Source of the DNA: CAYZAW01 sp964476505
GTDB taxonomy: Bacteria; Bacillota; Clostridia; Christensenellales; CAG-138
NCBI GenBank assembly: GCA_964476505.1
Contig: CAYZAW010000017.1
Span: 1 to 36,878, forward strand
Direction: 5' to 3'
DNA: 36,878 nt
Below the pieces are notes generated by a model. That model did not search any database, was not told where the DNA came from, and saw nothing but the letters and a program-made list of their open reading frames with translations. A program made the translations under genes and the position numbers. Positions 7,333 to 14,308 of the stretch are shown here, in pieces. Position 1 is the stretch's first letter. Each line of letters begins with the position of its first letter.

Positions 7333-9117
7333 ATGCCGGAAGCACCGAAAACCCGTGCCGAGATCGCGCGGGAGGATACATGGAAGCTGGAAGACCTGTT
7401 TTTAACGGACGAGGTCTGGGAAAATGCGTTTACCGCGGCGCAGGCAGCGATCGCGGCGTTCCCGGCGCTTTCGGGCACGCTTGGGAAGTCCGCGGAGAGC
7501 ATGCTGGCGGGACTGAAAAAAAGCGGCGAGATCGACCTGATGCTGGAGCGCCTGTATGTGTATGCGCACATGAAGCGCGACGAGGACAACGGCGCGGCGA
7601 AATATCAGGGCATGACGGACAGAGCCATGATGCTGATGGCGCAGTACGGAGAAGCGGCGGCGTTCTTCACCCCGGAGCTGTTGAGCATTCCCCGGGAAAT
7701 ATTTCTGGCATGGGCAGAGGAACCGCAGCTGCAGACCTACCGGCACGGGCTGTTAACGCTTGACAGAAAGCGCGCGCATGTGCTGTCCGAGCCGGAGGAG
7801 CGTATCATGGCGCTGGCAGTGGAGCCGCTGTCCGGGTTCGACACTATATTCACCATGCTGGATAGCGTGGATCAGCGTTTCGGCACCGTTACGGACGAAA
7901 AAGGCGAAACGCAGGAGCTCACGCACGGCAGCTTTCATACCTATTTGGAGAACCGTGACCGCCGGGTGCGCAAGGACGCGTTTACAACGTATTATGCCGC
8001 TTACGAAAAGCTGACCAATACCTACGGTGCGGCGTATGCCTCCAGCGTAAAGGGGGATGTGTTTTCCGCCAAGGCGCGGCACTTTGAAAGCAGCGTAGCG
8101 CAGGCGCTGTCCGGTAGTAATGTACCGCTATCCGTGTATACGGGGCTGATCGATGCAGTGCATGAAAAACTGCCGGCGCTCGGGGAATACCTGAAGCTGA
8201 GAAAGCGGCTGTTGGGCGTTGACGAGCTGCATATGTACGACCTATATGTGCCAATGGTCAAGCATGTGGAAACGCCTATGGAATATCCTGCGGCGTGCGC
8301 GCTCGTAAAGGAAGCGCTTTTGCCCTTGGGGCAGGATTATGTTGCACTGCTGGAGCGTGCGTTTTCCGAACGCTGGATAGACGTTTACGAGAATCGCGGC
8401 AAAACCACCGGCGCGTTTTCATGGGGCGCATACGGCACGCATCCGTATGTGCTGTTGAACTATCAGCCGGAGGGCGAGTACGCGTTTACCATTGCGCATG
8501 AGCTGGGGCACGCACTGCATAGTTATTTCAGCGACGAGGCGCAGGCGTACGAGAACGCGCAGTATAAGATCATGGCGGCAGAGGTGGCCTCTACGGTGAA
8601 TGAGGTGCTGCTGTTAAGGCATATGCTGGGCAAGGAAGCAGATCCTAGCCGCCGCGCGTATCTTTTGAATCACTTTTTAGAGCAGTTCCGTACCACCGTG
8701 TTTCGGCAGACCATGTTTGCGGAGTTTGAATATAAAGCGCACGAAATGGCAGAGGTGGGCGAGCCGCTTACGGTGGAGAGCCTTTCCGCGCTGTATCACG
8801 GCTTGAACGAAACGTATTATCAAGAGGCCGTGGTAGACCCGCAAATATATATTGAATGGATGCGTATTCCGCATTTCTACAATGCGTTTTATGTGTATCA
8901 ATATGCTACGGGCTTCTCCGCTGCGGTCGCCATTGCAAAAAACATCTTAGAGGGCGGAGACGTTCTGCCTTACCGGGAATTCCTCAGAAGCGGCGGCAGT
9001 GACGATCCTATCGTGCTGCTCCAGCGCGCAGGCGTGGACTTAACGCAAAAGCAAAGCATACTCTCCGCACTGGAGCTGTTTGAAAGCAGCTTAAAGGAAT
9101 TGAGCGCATTGGTGTAG
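7333..9117 (+). CDS. pepF: Oligoendopeptidase F (M3B zinc metallopeptidase)
   Basis: Cytoplasmic 594-aa zinc peptidase that cuts short peptides. The zinc-binding HELGH is at residues 389-393 (context FTIAHELGHALHSYF), and the third ligand is probably Glu417 in MAAEVASTVNE. The C-terminal M3 signature region NAFYVYQYATGFSAAVAIA is intact, as is an N-terminal oligopeptidase F domain with TWKLEDLF. Length matches PepF (about 600 aa). The ATG at 7333 was chosen because AAGGAG lies 6 nt upstream (7321-7326); the same frame stays open to 7045, but that part is repeat DNA. A near-consensus Noc-binding site lies inside the gene (7687-7700). Confidence 0.95.
   Translation: MPEAPKTRAEIAREDTWKLEDLFLTDEVWENAFTAAQAAIAAFPALSGTLGKSAESMLAGLKKSGEIDLMLERLYVYAHMKRDEDNGAAKYQGMTDRAMMLMAQYGEAAAFFTPELLSIPREIFLAWAEEPQLQTYRHGLLTLDRKRAHVLSEPEERIMALAVEPLSGFDTIFTMLDSVDQRFGTVTDEKGETQELTHGSFHTYLENRDRRVRKDAFTTYYAAYEKLTNTYGAAYASSVKGDVFSAKARHFESSVAQALSGSNVPLSVYTGLIDAVHEKLPALGEYLKLRKRLLGVDELHMYDLYVPMVKHVETPMEYPAACALVKEALLPLGQDYVALLERAFSERWIDVYENRGKTTGAFSWGAYGTHPYVLLNYQPEGEYAFTIAHELGHALHSYFSDEAQAYENAQYKIMAAEVASTVNEVLLLRHMLGKEADPSRRAYLLNHFLEQFRTTVFRQTMFAEFEYKAHEMAEVGEPLTVESLSALYHGLNETYYQEAVVDPQIYIEWMRIPHFYNAFYVYQYATGFSAAVAIAKNILEGGDVLPYREFLRSGGSDDPIVLLQRAGVDLTQKQSILSALELFESSLKELSALV
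7687..7700. promoter_or_regulatory. Candidate Noc-binding site inside pepF
   Basis: ATTCCCCGGGAAAT matches the Bacillus subtilis Noc-binding sequence ATTTCCCGGGAAAT at 13 of 14 positions. noc itself is at 26761-27624. Only one such near match was noticed, so chance is possible. Confidence 0.3.
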
Positions 9118-9129
9118 ATGATGATTGTA

Positions 9130-9257
9130 TTGGGGCGCTGCCCCAAACCCCGCTGGGGATGCATCCCCAGACCCCGTTTTTCCGCCGGAAATATCCGGCG
9201 GGGGAGGGATTTTTAAGGGATACTATCCCTTAAACGGGGTATGGGGCAGCGCCCCAT
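9130..9257. repeat. Family 2 repeat, copy B (forward copy plus inverted end)
   Basis: A forward element with TGGGGCGCTGCCCCA, CTGGGGATGCATCCCCAG and CCGCCGGAAATATCCGGCGG is followed at about 9211 by an inverted partial element: TTTAAGGGATACTATCCCTT and then ATGGGGCAGCGCCCCAT. It begins 12 nt after the pepF stop and fills most of the gap to the next gene. Confidence 0.85.
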
Positions 9258-9306
9258 AATAAATGACTGAAAGTCGGCGGCAGTACCGAGGAAAGGAAAA
9301 ATAGAT

Positions 9307-9612
9307 ATGGACAACAATGCAAAAGAATTTATACTGGCAAAAATGAAGGAACGGGCGGATTACAGCTTTATGCCCGAGGGCAAGCTGAGCGAGATCGTTG
9401 AAAAGCTGATTCAGCTGGACGCGGAGTACATGCGCGTGGCGGGCGTGGACGACGGTGCGGAGTACGACGACGACGCGGCGTATGAAGCGCTGTTCTCCGG
9501 CATTGCCGGTGCATTTCCCGAGTATAAAATGTACTGCATGCGCATGACGGAGGATTATTTAGACTGCAACGAGGAATATCTGGAATCCATCGGCGCTATC
9601 GAATGGACTTGA
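9307..9612 (+). CDS. Small acidic protein of unknown function
   Basis: A 101-aa protein that I do not recognise. It is strongly acidic (for example VDDGAEYDDDAAYEA) with no membrane segment or signal peptide, and is probably a small helical cytoplasmic protein. The ATG is preceded by GAGGAAAGGA with 9 nt spacing, and codon use is like its neighbours, so translation is likely. It lies between pepF and another small gene that has its own promoter. No motif suggests a function. Confidence 0.75.
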   Translation: MDNNAKEFILAKMKERADYSFMPEGKLSEIVEKLIQLDAEYMRVAGVDDGAEYDDDAAYEALFSGIAGAFPEYKMYCMRMTEDYLDCNEEYLESIGAIEWT

Positions 9613-9708
9613 TCCGGATTTGTTGAAAAACCCGCGAAACGCAGTGATATTTTATCGTGATATAACGTATATTTATGGGGTGTGCCAATAAATGCTGAAT
9701 TTATGGGA

Positions 9709-9737
9709 TTGACACCATACCGCTTCTGTGCTAAAAC
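9709..9737 (+). promoter_or_regulatory. Promoter of the small HPr-like gene
   Basis: Perfect -35 TTGACA (9709-9714), 17 bp spacer, weak -10 TAAAAC (9732-9737), about 55 nt upstream of the ATG at 9795. Confidence 0.55.
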
Positions 9738-9794
9738 TTATGGATGCAGAGGAAATGGGTTCTCTGCTGTGAGCAAGGGGAAAGGAGTGAAACC

Positions 9795-10028
9795 ATGAAA
9801 ATCAAAAATATCAACAACCCCAAGCGTTTCTTTGAGGTACTCAATGAGTGCCGCGGCCGCGTAGAGCTGATCACCTCCGAGGGCGACAGGCTGAACCTGA
9901 AAAGCACCCTGTGCCAGTACATCGCACTGACGCAGATGTTCAAGGAAGCCCGCATCGACGACGTTGAGCTGATCGTTTCCGAGCCGGACGACTTCAACCG
10001 TTTGTTGGAGTTCCTCGTTCGCGGCTAA
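9795..10028 (+). CDS. Small HPr-like protein of unknown function
   Basis: A 77-aa protein starting MKIKNINNPKRFFEVLNECR, of a small family common in Clostridia and sometimes mislabelled 'polyA polymerase' in databases (recalled, not checked). The middle, GRVELITSEGDRLNLKSTL, followed by LELIVSEPDDFNRLL-like sequence, resembles the second half of the HPr fold. The phosphorylatable histidine region of true HPr is absent, so a PTS role is unlikely. ATG at 9795 was chosen because AAAGGAG lies 7 nt upstream; an in-frame ATG at 9744 has no site. It has its own promoter and terminator. Confidence 0.8.
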   Translation: MKIKNINNPKRFFEVLNECRGRVELITSEGDRLNLKSTLCQYIALTQMFKEARIDDVELIVSEPDDFNRLLEFLVRG

Positions 10029-10068
10029 TGCAACCGGCGCAGGTGCGCCTGACTTTTTTACGAATGAA

Positions 10069-10096
10069 TAAGGGCCTGTTAAGGCCCTTTTATTTA
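10069..10096 (+). terminator. Intrinsic terminator after the HPr-like gene
   Basis: AAGGGCC (10070-10076), loop TGTTAA-like, GGCCCTT (10082-10088), then TTTATTTAT. It lies about 40 nt after the stop codon. Confidence 0.85.
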
Positions 10097-10099
10097 TAC

Positions 10100-10178
10100 A
10101 TGGGGCTCCGCCCCATACCCCGTTTAAGGGATTTCATCCCTTAAAAATCCCATTTATCCGCCCAAATATGGGCGGAGG
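10100..10178 (+). repeat. Family 2 triple-hairpin repeat, copy C
   Basis: ATGGGGCTCCGCCCCAT, TTTAAGGGATTTCATCCCTT and CCGCCCAAATATGGGCGG. Hairpins 2 and 3 differ in sequence from the other copies but each remains self-complementary. Confidence 0.85.
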
Positions 10179-10185
10179 AAATAGC

Positions 10186-10300
10186 GATTTAATCCCCGCC
10201 CACAGGCGGCGTACCCCCCGCGGAGCGGCCGTTTGAGGGGGTTATAGGGTTCTCCAAGGGGCATAAGGGGGGGATCGGAACCCCCCTTGCCCCTTGGAAA
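10186..10300. repeat. GC-rich hairpin cluster between convergent genes
   Basis: Begins TTTAATCCCCGCCCACAGGC, a segment that recurs at 26523-26541 (AATTAACCCCGCCCACAGGC). It ends in a strong hairpin at 10254-10297: CCAAGGGGC with AAGGGGGG pairs with CCCCCCTT and GCCCCTTGG. No open reading frame of interest was seen. This fills the rest of the gap of about 350 nt between the HPr-like gene and the MFS gene. Confidence 0.6.
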
Positions 10301-10365
10301 AGAAACGTTTATCTCACAAGCGGGTTTTACAGTATGCTATTCTTCAATTCAAGCACTCTGCAAAT

Positions 10366-10376
10366 CCGCCGGAGGC
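10366..10376 (-). repeat. Family 1 repeat remnant, copy d
   Basis: Only the GC box is preserved (GCCTCCGGCGG on the minus strand). It lies exactly 6 nt after the TGA stop of the MFS gene, the same distance as copies b and e. Confidence 0.55.
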
Positions 10377-10382
10377 AAAAAA

Positions 10383-11588
10383 TCAATCCTTCTTCACCAA
10401 CAGCGCAGGCGGCACAGACAAAACGGCGAACACCAGTAAAAACGGGATACAGCCAGCATAGCTTCCGGTGGAGGCCATCATGCTTGCGGCAACGGGCGGG
10501 CCAATGAAGGAGGAGGCCAACAGCGTTGTGCTGAGGATGGACAAGTGTGCGGAATAATCGCTGCGCCCGTAGAACGCCAGCACAAACGCGGAGTTCACGG
10601 TTGGGTTGCCGCCAAAGGAGAGGCCCATCAATATCAATGCGGCAAAGCACAGTATCAGCGCAAGGGTACCGGCGGTGCGGTAAGCAAAAAACAGCAGAAC
10701 GATGGAGCATAACTCCATGAGCGAGCATAACAGCATAGAAAGCCGGTGGCCGCGGCGGTCGTACACCGCACCAAGCAGCACTCTGCCTAACCCGTTTGCT
10801 ACGGAGATCACACCTGCGGCAAGGGCGGCAAGGCTTACGTCCGCCCCCAGCTCGGCAGCGATGGGTGCGGCGGAGCCCACCAACACCAGCCCGCCTACAG
10901 GCAGGATGGACGACCAGAAGTAATACAGCCAGAAGGACTTGCGCCGGAACATATCCCGCGTGGAAACATCATGTTCCGAGGGCGCGTTGCTGCCGGGCTT
11001 GGCTAAAAACGGGGCGATGTCTAATGGCGTTGGCAGCTTCATCAATAGCGAGGCAAACAGGACAATGGCAAAAAACGCGAAGGCGAACACCTGAAAGGTG
11101 GTGCGCCAGCCCATCTGCGCCATGAGCATGGTAGCAATACCCCCCAGCACCATGCCGCCGCAGCCGTAACCCAATAACAGCAGCCCGGAAATGAGCCCGG
11201 GTTTATCGGGAAACCATTTGTTTACAACGTTCATCAGCACGTTATAACTGATCCCAACGCCCAGCCCGCAGCATACGCCGTAGGCGCAATAAAACTCGAT
11301 CAGCGCATTGACGCGTGCGGCAAAGAAGAAGCCGATCAATAAAAGCGCCGCAGCGGCACGCATCAGGAACCGGGGCGGTATCCTTTTTGATAAGAACCCG
11401 GCGGTCAGCGTGCCCAGCACAAAGCACACGATGGATATGGTAAACGTGAGAGACGTTTGCGTGCGCGCCCAGCCGAATTCTGCCTCCAACGGCGCAACGA
11501 ATATCGACCAGCCGTAGATCAGTCCGCAAAACAGCAGCGCCAATACGCCCGCCAATAATATCAATATGCGTTTTACTGCGTTGTTCAT
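10383..11588 (-). CDS. MFS transporter, oxalate/formate antiporter-like
   Basis: A 401-aa inner-membrane carrier with about 12 hydrophobic helices. The first helix region GLIYGWSIFVAPLEAEFGW and the segment VVNKWFPDKPGLISGLLLL are typical of the OFA (oxalate:formate antiporter) branch of the major facilitator superfamily, which carries mono- and dicarboxylates. Substrate cannot be read from sequence. The cytoplasmic loop after helix 6 (about 190-210) is polar, as usual. The ATG at 11586-11588 follows GGAGG by 6 nt. It stands alone, with its own promoter at 11670-11698, divergent from the DUF5711-like gene. No oxalate or formate metabolism gene is nearby. Confidence 0.88.
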   Translation of the reverse strand: MNNAVKRILILLAGVLALLFCGLIYGWSIFVAPLEAEFGWARTQTSLTFTISIVCFVLGTLTAGFLSKRIPPRFLMRAAAALLLIGFFFAARVNALIEFYCAYGVCCGLGVGISYNVLMNVVNKWFPDKPGLISGLLLLGYGCGGMVLGGIATMLMAQMGWRTTFQVFAFAFFAIVLFASLLMKLPTPLDIAPFLAKPGSNAPSEHDVSTRDMFRRKSFWLYYFWSSILPVGGLVLVGSAAPIAAELGADVSLAALAAGVISVANGLGRVLLGAVYDRRGHRLSMLLCSLMELCSIVLLFFAYRTAGTLALILCFAALILMGLSFGGNPTVNSAFVLAFYGRSDYSAHLSILSTTLLASSFIGPPVAASMMASTGSYAGCIPFLLVFAVLSVPPALLVKKD

Positions 11589-11669
11589 GTGCCGCCTCCG
11601 GTTTCATCGTTGATTCCGGTTCAAAACAGATGCAAATAAAGAAAATGCGGGAATGAACCGGTATTATGT

Positions 11670-11698
11670 ATTGTACAGCGCGGGCACGGCCGGTACAA
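11670..11698 (-). promoter_or_regulatory. Promoter of the MFS transporter gene
   Basis: Minus strand TTGTAC (11693-11698), 17 bp, TACAAT (11670-11675). It gives an 80-nt leader with no obvious riboswitch. Confidence 0.65.
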
Positions 11699-11737
11699 GT
11701 ATATTGCCGGGCAGTATGTTTGTTCACAATGGGGTCT

Positions 11738-11766
11738 TTGCATAGTGCAAGGTTTTTTGATAGAAT
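11738..11766 (+). promoter_or_regulatory. Promoter of the DUF5711-like / CvpA-like operon
   Basis: TTGCAT (11738-11743), 17 bp, TAGAAT (11761-11766), back to back with the divergent MFS promoter about 40 bp away. Confidence 0.6.
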
Positions 11767-11849
11767 AGGTGAGGCATATAGCAAGGGGAAGTAAATAACG
11801 GCTTTTTTGCTGTGCCGGCTCCACGGGAAGGAATATGCGGGAGAAACAA

Positions 11850-12974
11850 ATGGCAAAACGCAACCGCAAACAAAACGTTAAAAAACGCAGGATCGCGCTA
11901 GGCAGGCTTACGGTGGTCATCACCGGGCTTTTGATTGTGCTGGCGCTTATCATTGGCGGCGTATACCTGTTAACGCACCCCAAGACCAGTGCGCTTGCGG
12001 GGGAGCAAATGCCCTTTGCCGCTTCCCAGCAGTATCAGTACACGGACGCCGGGTTTTTATACATGGAAACAGGCGTGCTGCATTACGACGATATCACTGA
12101 CGACAGTATGGACTATACCGCTACCGTTTCCGCAGAACAGGCAAGCCTCGTTGGGCGCGGCGCAAAAACGCATGTGCTGTATAACGACATTGCCATGAAG
12201 ATCATCGGCGCGGCGGAGCCCTGCACGTTTACGGGCACGGCGGTACGGCTGGCTGCGGGCAACGGATACGTGGCGGCGCTGCAGCGCGACGGCATGGGAG
12301 AGGAAAGCCTGCTGTTGTTTGACGGCACGGGCACGCAAACCGATACGCAGATCTTTGCCGGGCAGTTGGTGGAGGACTTCGGCTTTTACACGGTTGGCGG
12401 CAGCGAGTTTTTATATGTGGAAACGCTGGATAACTCCGGCGGCGTGCCGATCACCACCATCCGCATTTACGACATGACCAAGGGCTCTACCACGGGCGTG
12501 ATGCAGATACAAAATCAAATGATCGGCGACCTGCGCTTTACGGACAGCGCGATTTACCTTGTTGGCACCAGCCAGATCATCCGCTACGCCCACGCGGGCA
12601 ATAAGGAAAGCTGGCGCGAAACGGTTTACGGGTTTGAACTGTTGGATTTTGCGCCGGGCAAGACCCCCGTGTTTTTACTCACGCCCCGCTCCTCGGAAAG
12701 CTTGGGGATGGTAAAAATACTCCAGTGCGCGGACGCGGACGTTGCGGCAGCAAAGGCGTATATGCTGCAGGTACCGGCGGGGGCGCTTGGCGCGTTTTTA
12801 ATGAACGGTAAGCTGGCGGTGGTGACACCGACCTCCGTTTGTTATTACGATTATAACGGTAAAAAGGGCACGGAATACCCGCTGGATGTGCGGGCAGAAT
12901 CCGTACAGAAGCTAACGGATACCATGCTGTTGATCAAGAGCGGCGAGAAAATGCTGCTTTATCGCTTGAAATAA
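11850..12974 (+). CDS. Membrane-anchored propeller-like protein (DUF5711-like)
   Basis: A 374-aa protein with a basic cytoplasmic N terminus (MAKRNRKQNVKKRR), one membrane helix at about residues 21-43, and a large extracytoplasmic region of short beta-rich repeats such as GYVAALQRDG, SEFLYVETLD and SAIYLVGTSQIIRYA. The pattern of strands is like a beta-propeller and matches the DUF5711 family of Clostridia, which has no known role. ATG at 11850 was chosen because GGGAG lies 6 nt upstream; an in-frame ATG at 11835 has its purine-rich stretch too close. It ends 19 nt before the CvpA-like gene, and this pairing suggests an envelope function. Confidence 0.8.
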   Translation: MAKRNRKQNVKKRRIALGRLTVVITGLLIVLALIIGGVYLLTHPKTSALAGEQMPFAASQQYQYTDAGFLYMETGVLHYDDITDDSMDYTATVSAEQASLVGRGAKTHVLYNDIAMKIIGAAEPCTFTGTAVRLAAGNGYVAALQRDGMGEESLLLFDGTGTQTDTQIFAGQLVEDFGFYTVGGSEFLYVETLDNSGGVPITTIRIYDMTKGSTTGVMQIQNQMIGDLRFTDSAIYLVGTSQIIRYAHAGNKESWRETVYGFELLDFAPGKTPVFLLTPRSSESLGMVKILQCADADVAAAKAYMLQVPAGALGAFLMNGKLAVVTPTSVCYYDYNGKKGTEYPLDVRAESVQKLTDTMLLIKSGEKMLLYRLK

Positions 12975-12993
12975 CGTTAAAAGGAGGCGGCGC

Positions 12994-13701
12994 ATGGACG
13001 GAAACCTACTGGATATCGCGGTGATCGCGGTGCTTGTGCTGTTTGTGGCGGCGGGCGTATACCGGGGCTTTTTTTGCACGGCGCTTTCGCTGGGCGCATA
13101 TCTGCTGTCCTGCCTGCTGGCGTTTTTGCTGATGCCGCTGGTTTCCGGGCTGGTAACGGATAATACCGAGCTATACAATACCATGCTGTACTACACGGAG
13201 GGCTCCGAATTTGTGCAGGATGTTGCACTATCCAGAACGTCTATTTCCAGCCTCTCCTCCGAGCAATTGGGCGGCGTGATCTCCCACGCAAACCTGCCAA
13301 ACCCCATGGGCGAGCGTATCAGCGAAAATATCGCCAAGGAAACGTTTGCATCCCAAGGCATCGATACTTTGGGGGATTACTTCAATCAAACCATTGTAAA
13401 TGTGTTCATCAATATTTTGTCATTCCTGGTAGTATTTGCAATTCTTAGGCTGCTTCTTGCCTTCGTGATACATGGGGTGGATTATGCCCGGGGCGGCTAT
13501 CCCCAGTTGCAGCGTATGGATGGCGTAATCGCAGGCGCAGTGGGGCTAATTCGCGGATTCCTTGCGCTGTTTGTGGTGTTCATGCTGGCGCCCATTTGCG
13601 TGATCGTACTCAGCCAAGCCGAGGCGTTTATCAGCGAGTCGGTATTTGGCGGATTTTTCTATCAGTCCAATTTCCTGCTTTCCCTGATTCCCGGGGCATA
13701 A
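12994..13701 (+). CDS. CvpA family membrane protein
   Basis: A 235-aa protein with four hydrophobic helices: about 5-25, 27-55, 138-160 and 178-205. The N terminus LLDIAVIAVLVLFVAAGVYR followed by GFF is typical of the CvpA (colicin V production) family. Between helices 2 and 3 is a polar loop of about 85 residues, longer than in the E. coli protein but common in Firmicutes. The start follows AAAGGAGG by about 7 nt. It is the second gene of an operon with the DUF5711-like protein, and a strong terminator follows. Family members act at the envelope, but a defined biochemical role is lacking. Confidence 0.85.
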   Translation: MDGNLLDIAVIAVLVLFVAAGVYRGFFCTALSLGAYLLSCLLAFLLMPLVSGLVTDNTELYNTMLYYTEGSEFVQDVALSRTSISSLSSEQLGGVISHANLPNPMGERISENIAKETFASQGIDTLGDYFNQTIVNVFINILSFLVVFAILRLLLAFVIHGVDYARGGYPQLQRMDGVIAGAVGLIRGFLALFVVFMLAPICVIVLSQAEAFISESVFGGFFYQSNFLLSLIPGA

Positions 13702-13729
13702 CGGGCATGTTCGCATACCGATACGAACA

Positions 13730-13775
13730 AAGAAACGCTTGACAACTGGAAAATTCAGGCGTTTCTTTTTCATTT
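13730..13775 (+). terminator. Intrinsic terminator after the CvpA-like gene
   Basis: AAGAAACGC (13730-13738) pairs with GCGTTTCTT (13759-13767), followed by TTTTTCATTTT. Confidence 0.85.
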
Positions 13776-13852
13776 TGCAGGAATGAAGGGCTTGTCTTGC
13801 ATCTCGCCCGGTCTCTTTCGGGGGATACCCACGGGTGTGCAAAAACGGGTGT

Positions 13853-13882
13853 TTATCCACTTTATCCACAGGGTTATCCACA
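13853..13882 (+). promoter_or_regulatory. Cluster of three DnaA boxes
   Basis: TTATCCACT (13853-13861), TTATCCACA (13862-13870) and TTATCCACA (13874-13882), all in the same orientation. Two match the TTATNCACA consensus perfectly and the third has one mismatch. Boxes 1 and 2 abut and box 3 is offset by 12 bp. The surrounding 13776-14050 has no convincing gene and a moderately AT-richer stretch after the boxes. It could be part of oriC or a DnaA-titrating or regulatory site. The gene gap 13702-14308 otherwise holds the terminator and repeats. Confidence 0.75.
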
Positions 13883-14053
13883 AAGCCAATAAAACAGGGG
13901 CTTGTCCAAAAAAGAATTTGTGGGAAATGTGTTTCAAATGTTACCGGGCGGGTATGACGCGCCTAACCCCGTACGGCGATTGCATCTGCGCTTGCAAAAT
14001 GTGTCGAACAAGTGACACCGAACAAACCGAATGAGTGTTTACTCATATCATAC

Positions 14054-14131
14054 ATGGGGCGCTGCCCCATACCCCGGTAGGGGATGCATCCCCTACGACC
14101 CCGCTTACCGCCGGAAATATCCGGCGGGGGA
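14054..14131 (+). repeat. Family 2 triple-hairpin repeat, copy E
   Basis: ATGGGGCGCTGCCCCAT, GTAGGGGATGCATCCCCTAC and CCGCCGGAAATATCCGGCGG. The second hairpin keeps pairing with a G-C to T-A change relative to copy A. A degenerate TGTAGGGGCGG palindrome follows at about 14152. Confidence 0.85.
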
Positions 14132-14238
14132 AAAAGAAAATGCCAATAAACCTGTAGGGGCGGATGATTACATCGGCCTATGGTATGAAATATCCCAATT
14201 ACACTACTTTGAACGTGTGCAGAACATTCTCACGCTCT

Positions 14239-14302
14239 ATTATTTTAAGGTTTTTTGGATTGTTAAACCTTTTTTACAAAAAAGGTTTAACCCGCCGGAG
14301 GC
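14239..14302 (-). repeat. Family 1 hairpin repeat, copy e
   Basis: On the minus strand: GCCTCCGGCGGG, stem TTAAACCTTTTTT / AAAAAAGGTTTAA with GTA loop, tail CAATCCAAAAAACCTTAAAA. It begins exactly 6 nt after the stop codon of cca. Confidence 0.9.
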
Positions 14303-14308
14303 ACAAAC

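Noticed and set aside
13783..14034. Open frame of 83 codons over the DnaA boxes
   Set aside because: No family resemblance or convincing ribosome-binding site, and it spans the DnaA-box cluster; better read as non-coding.
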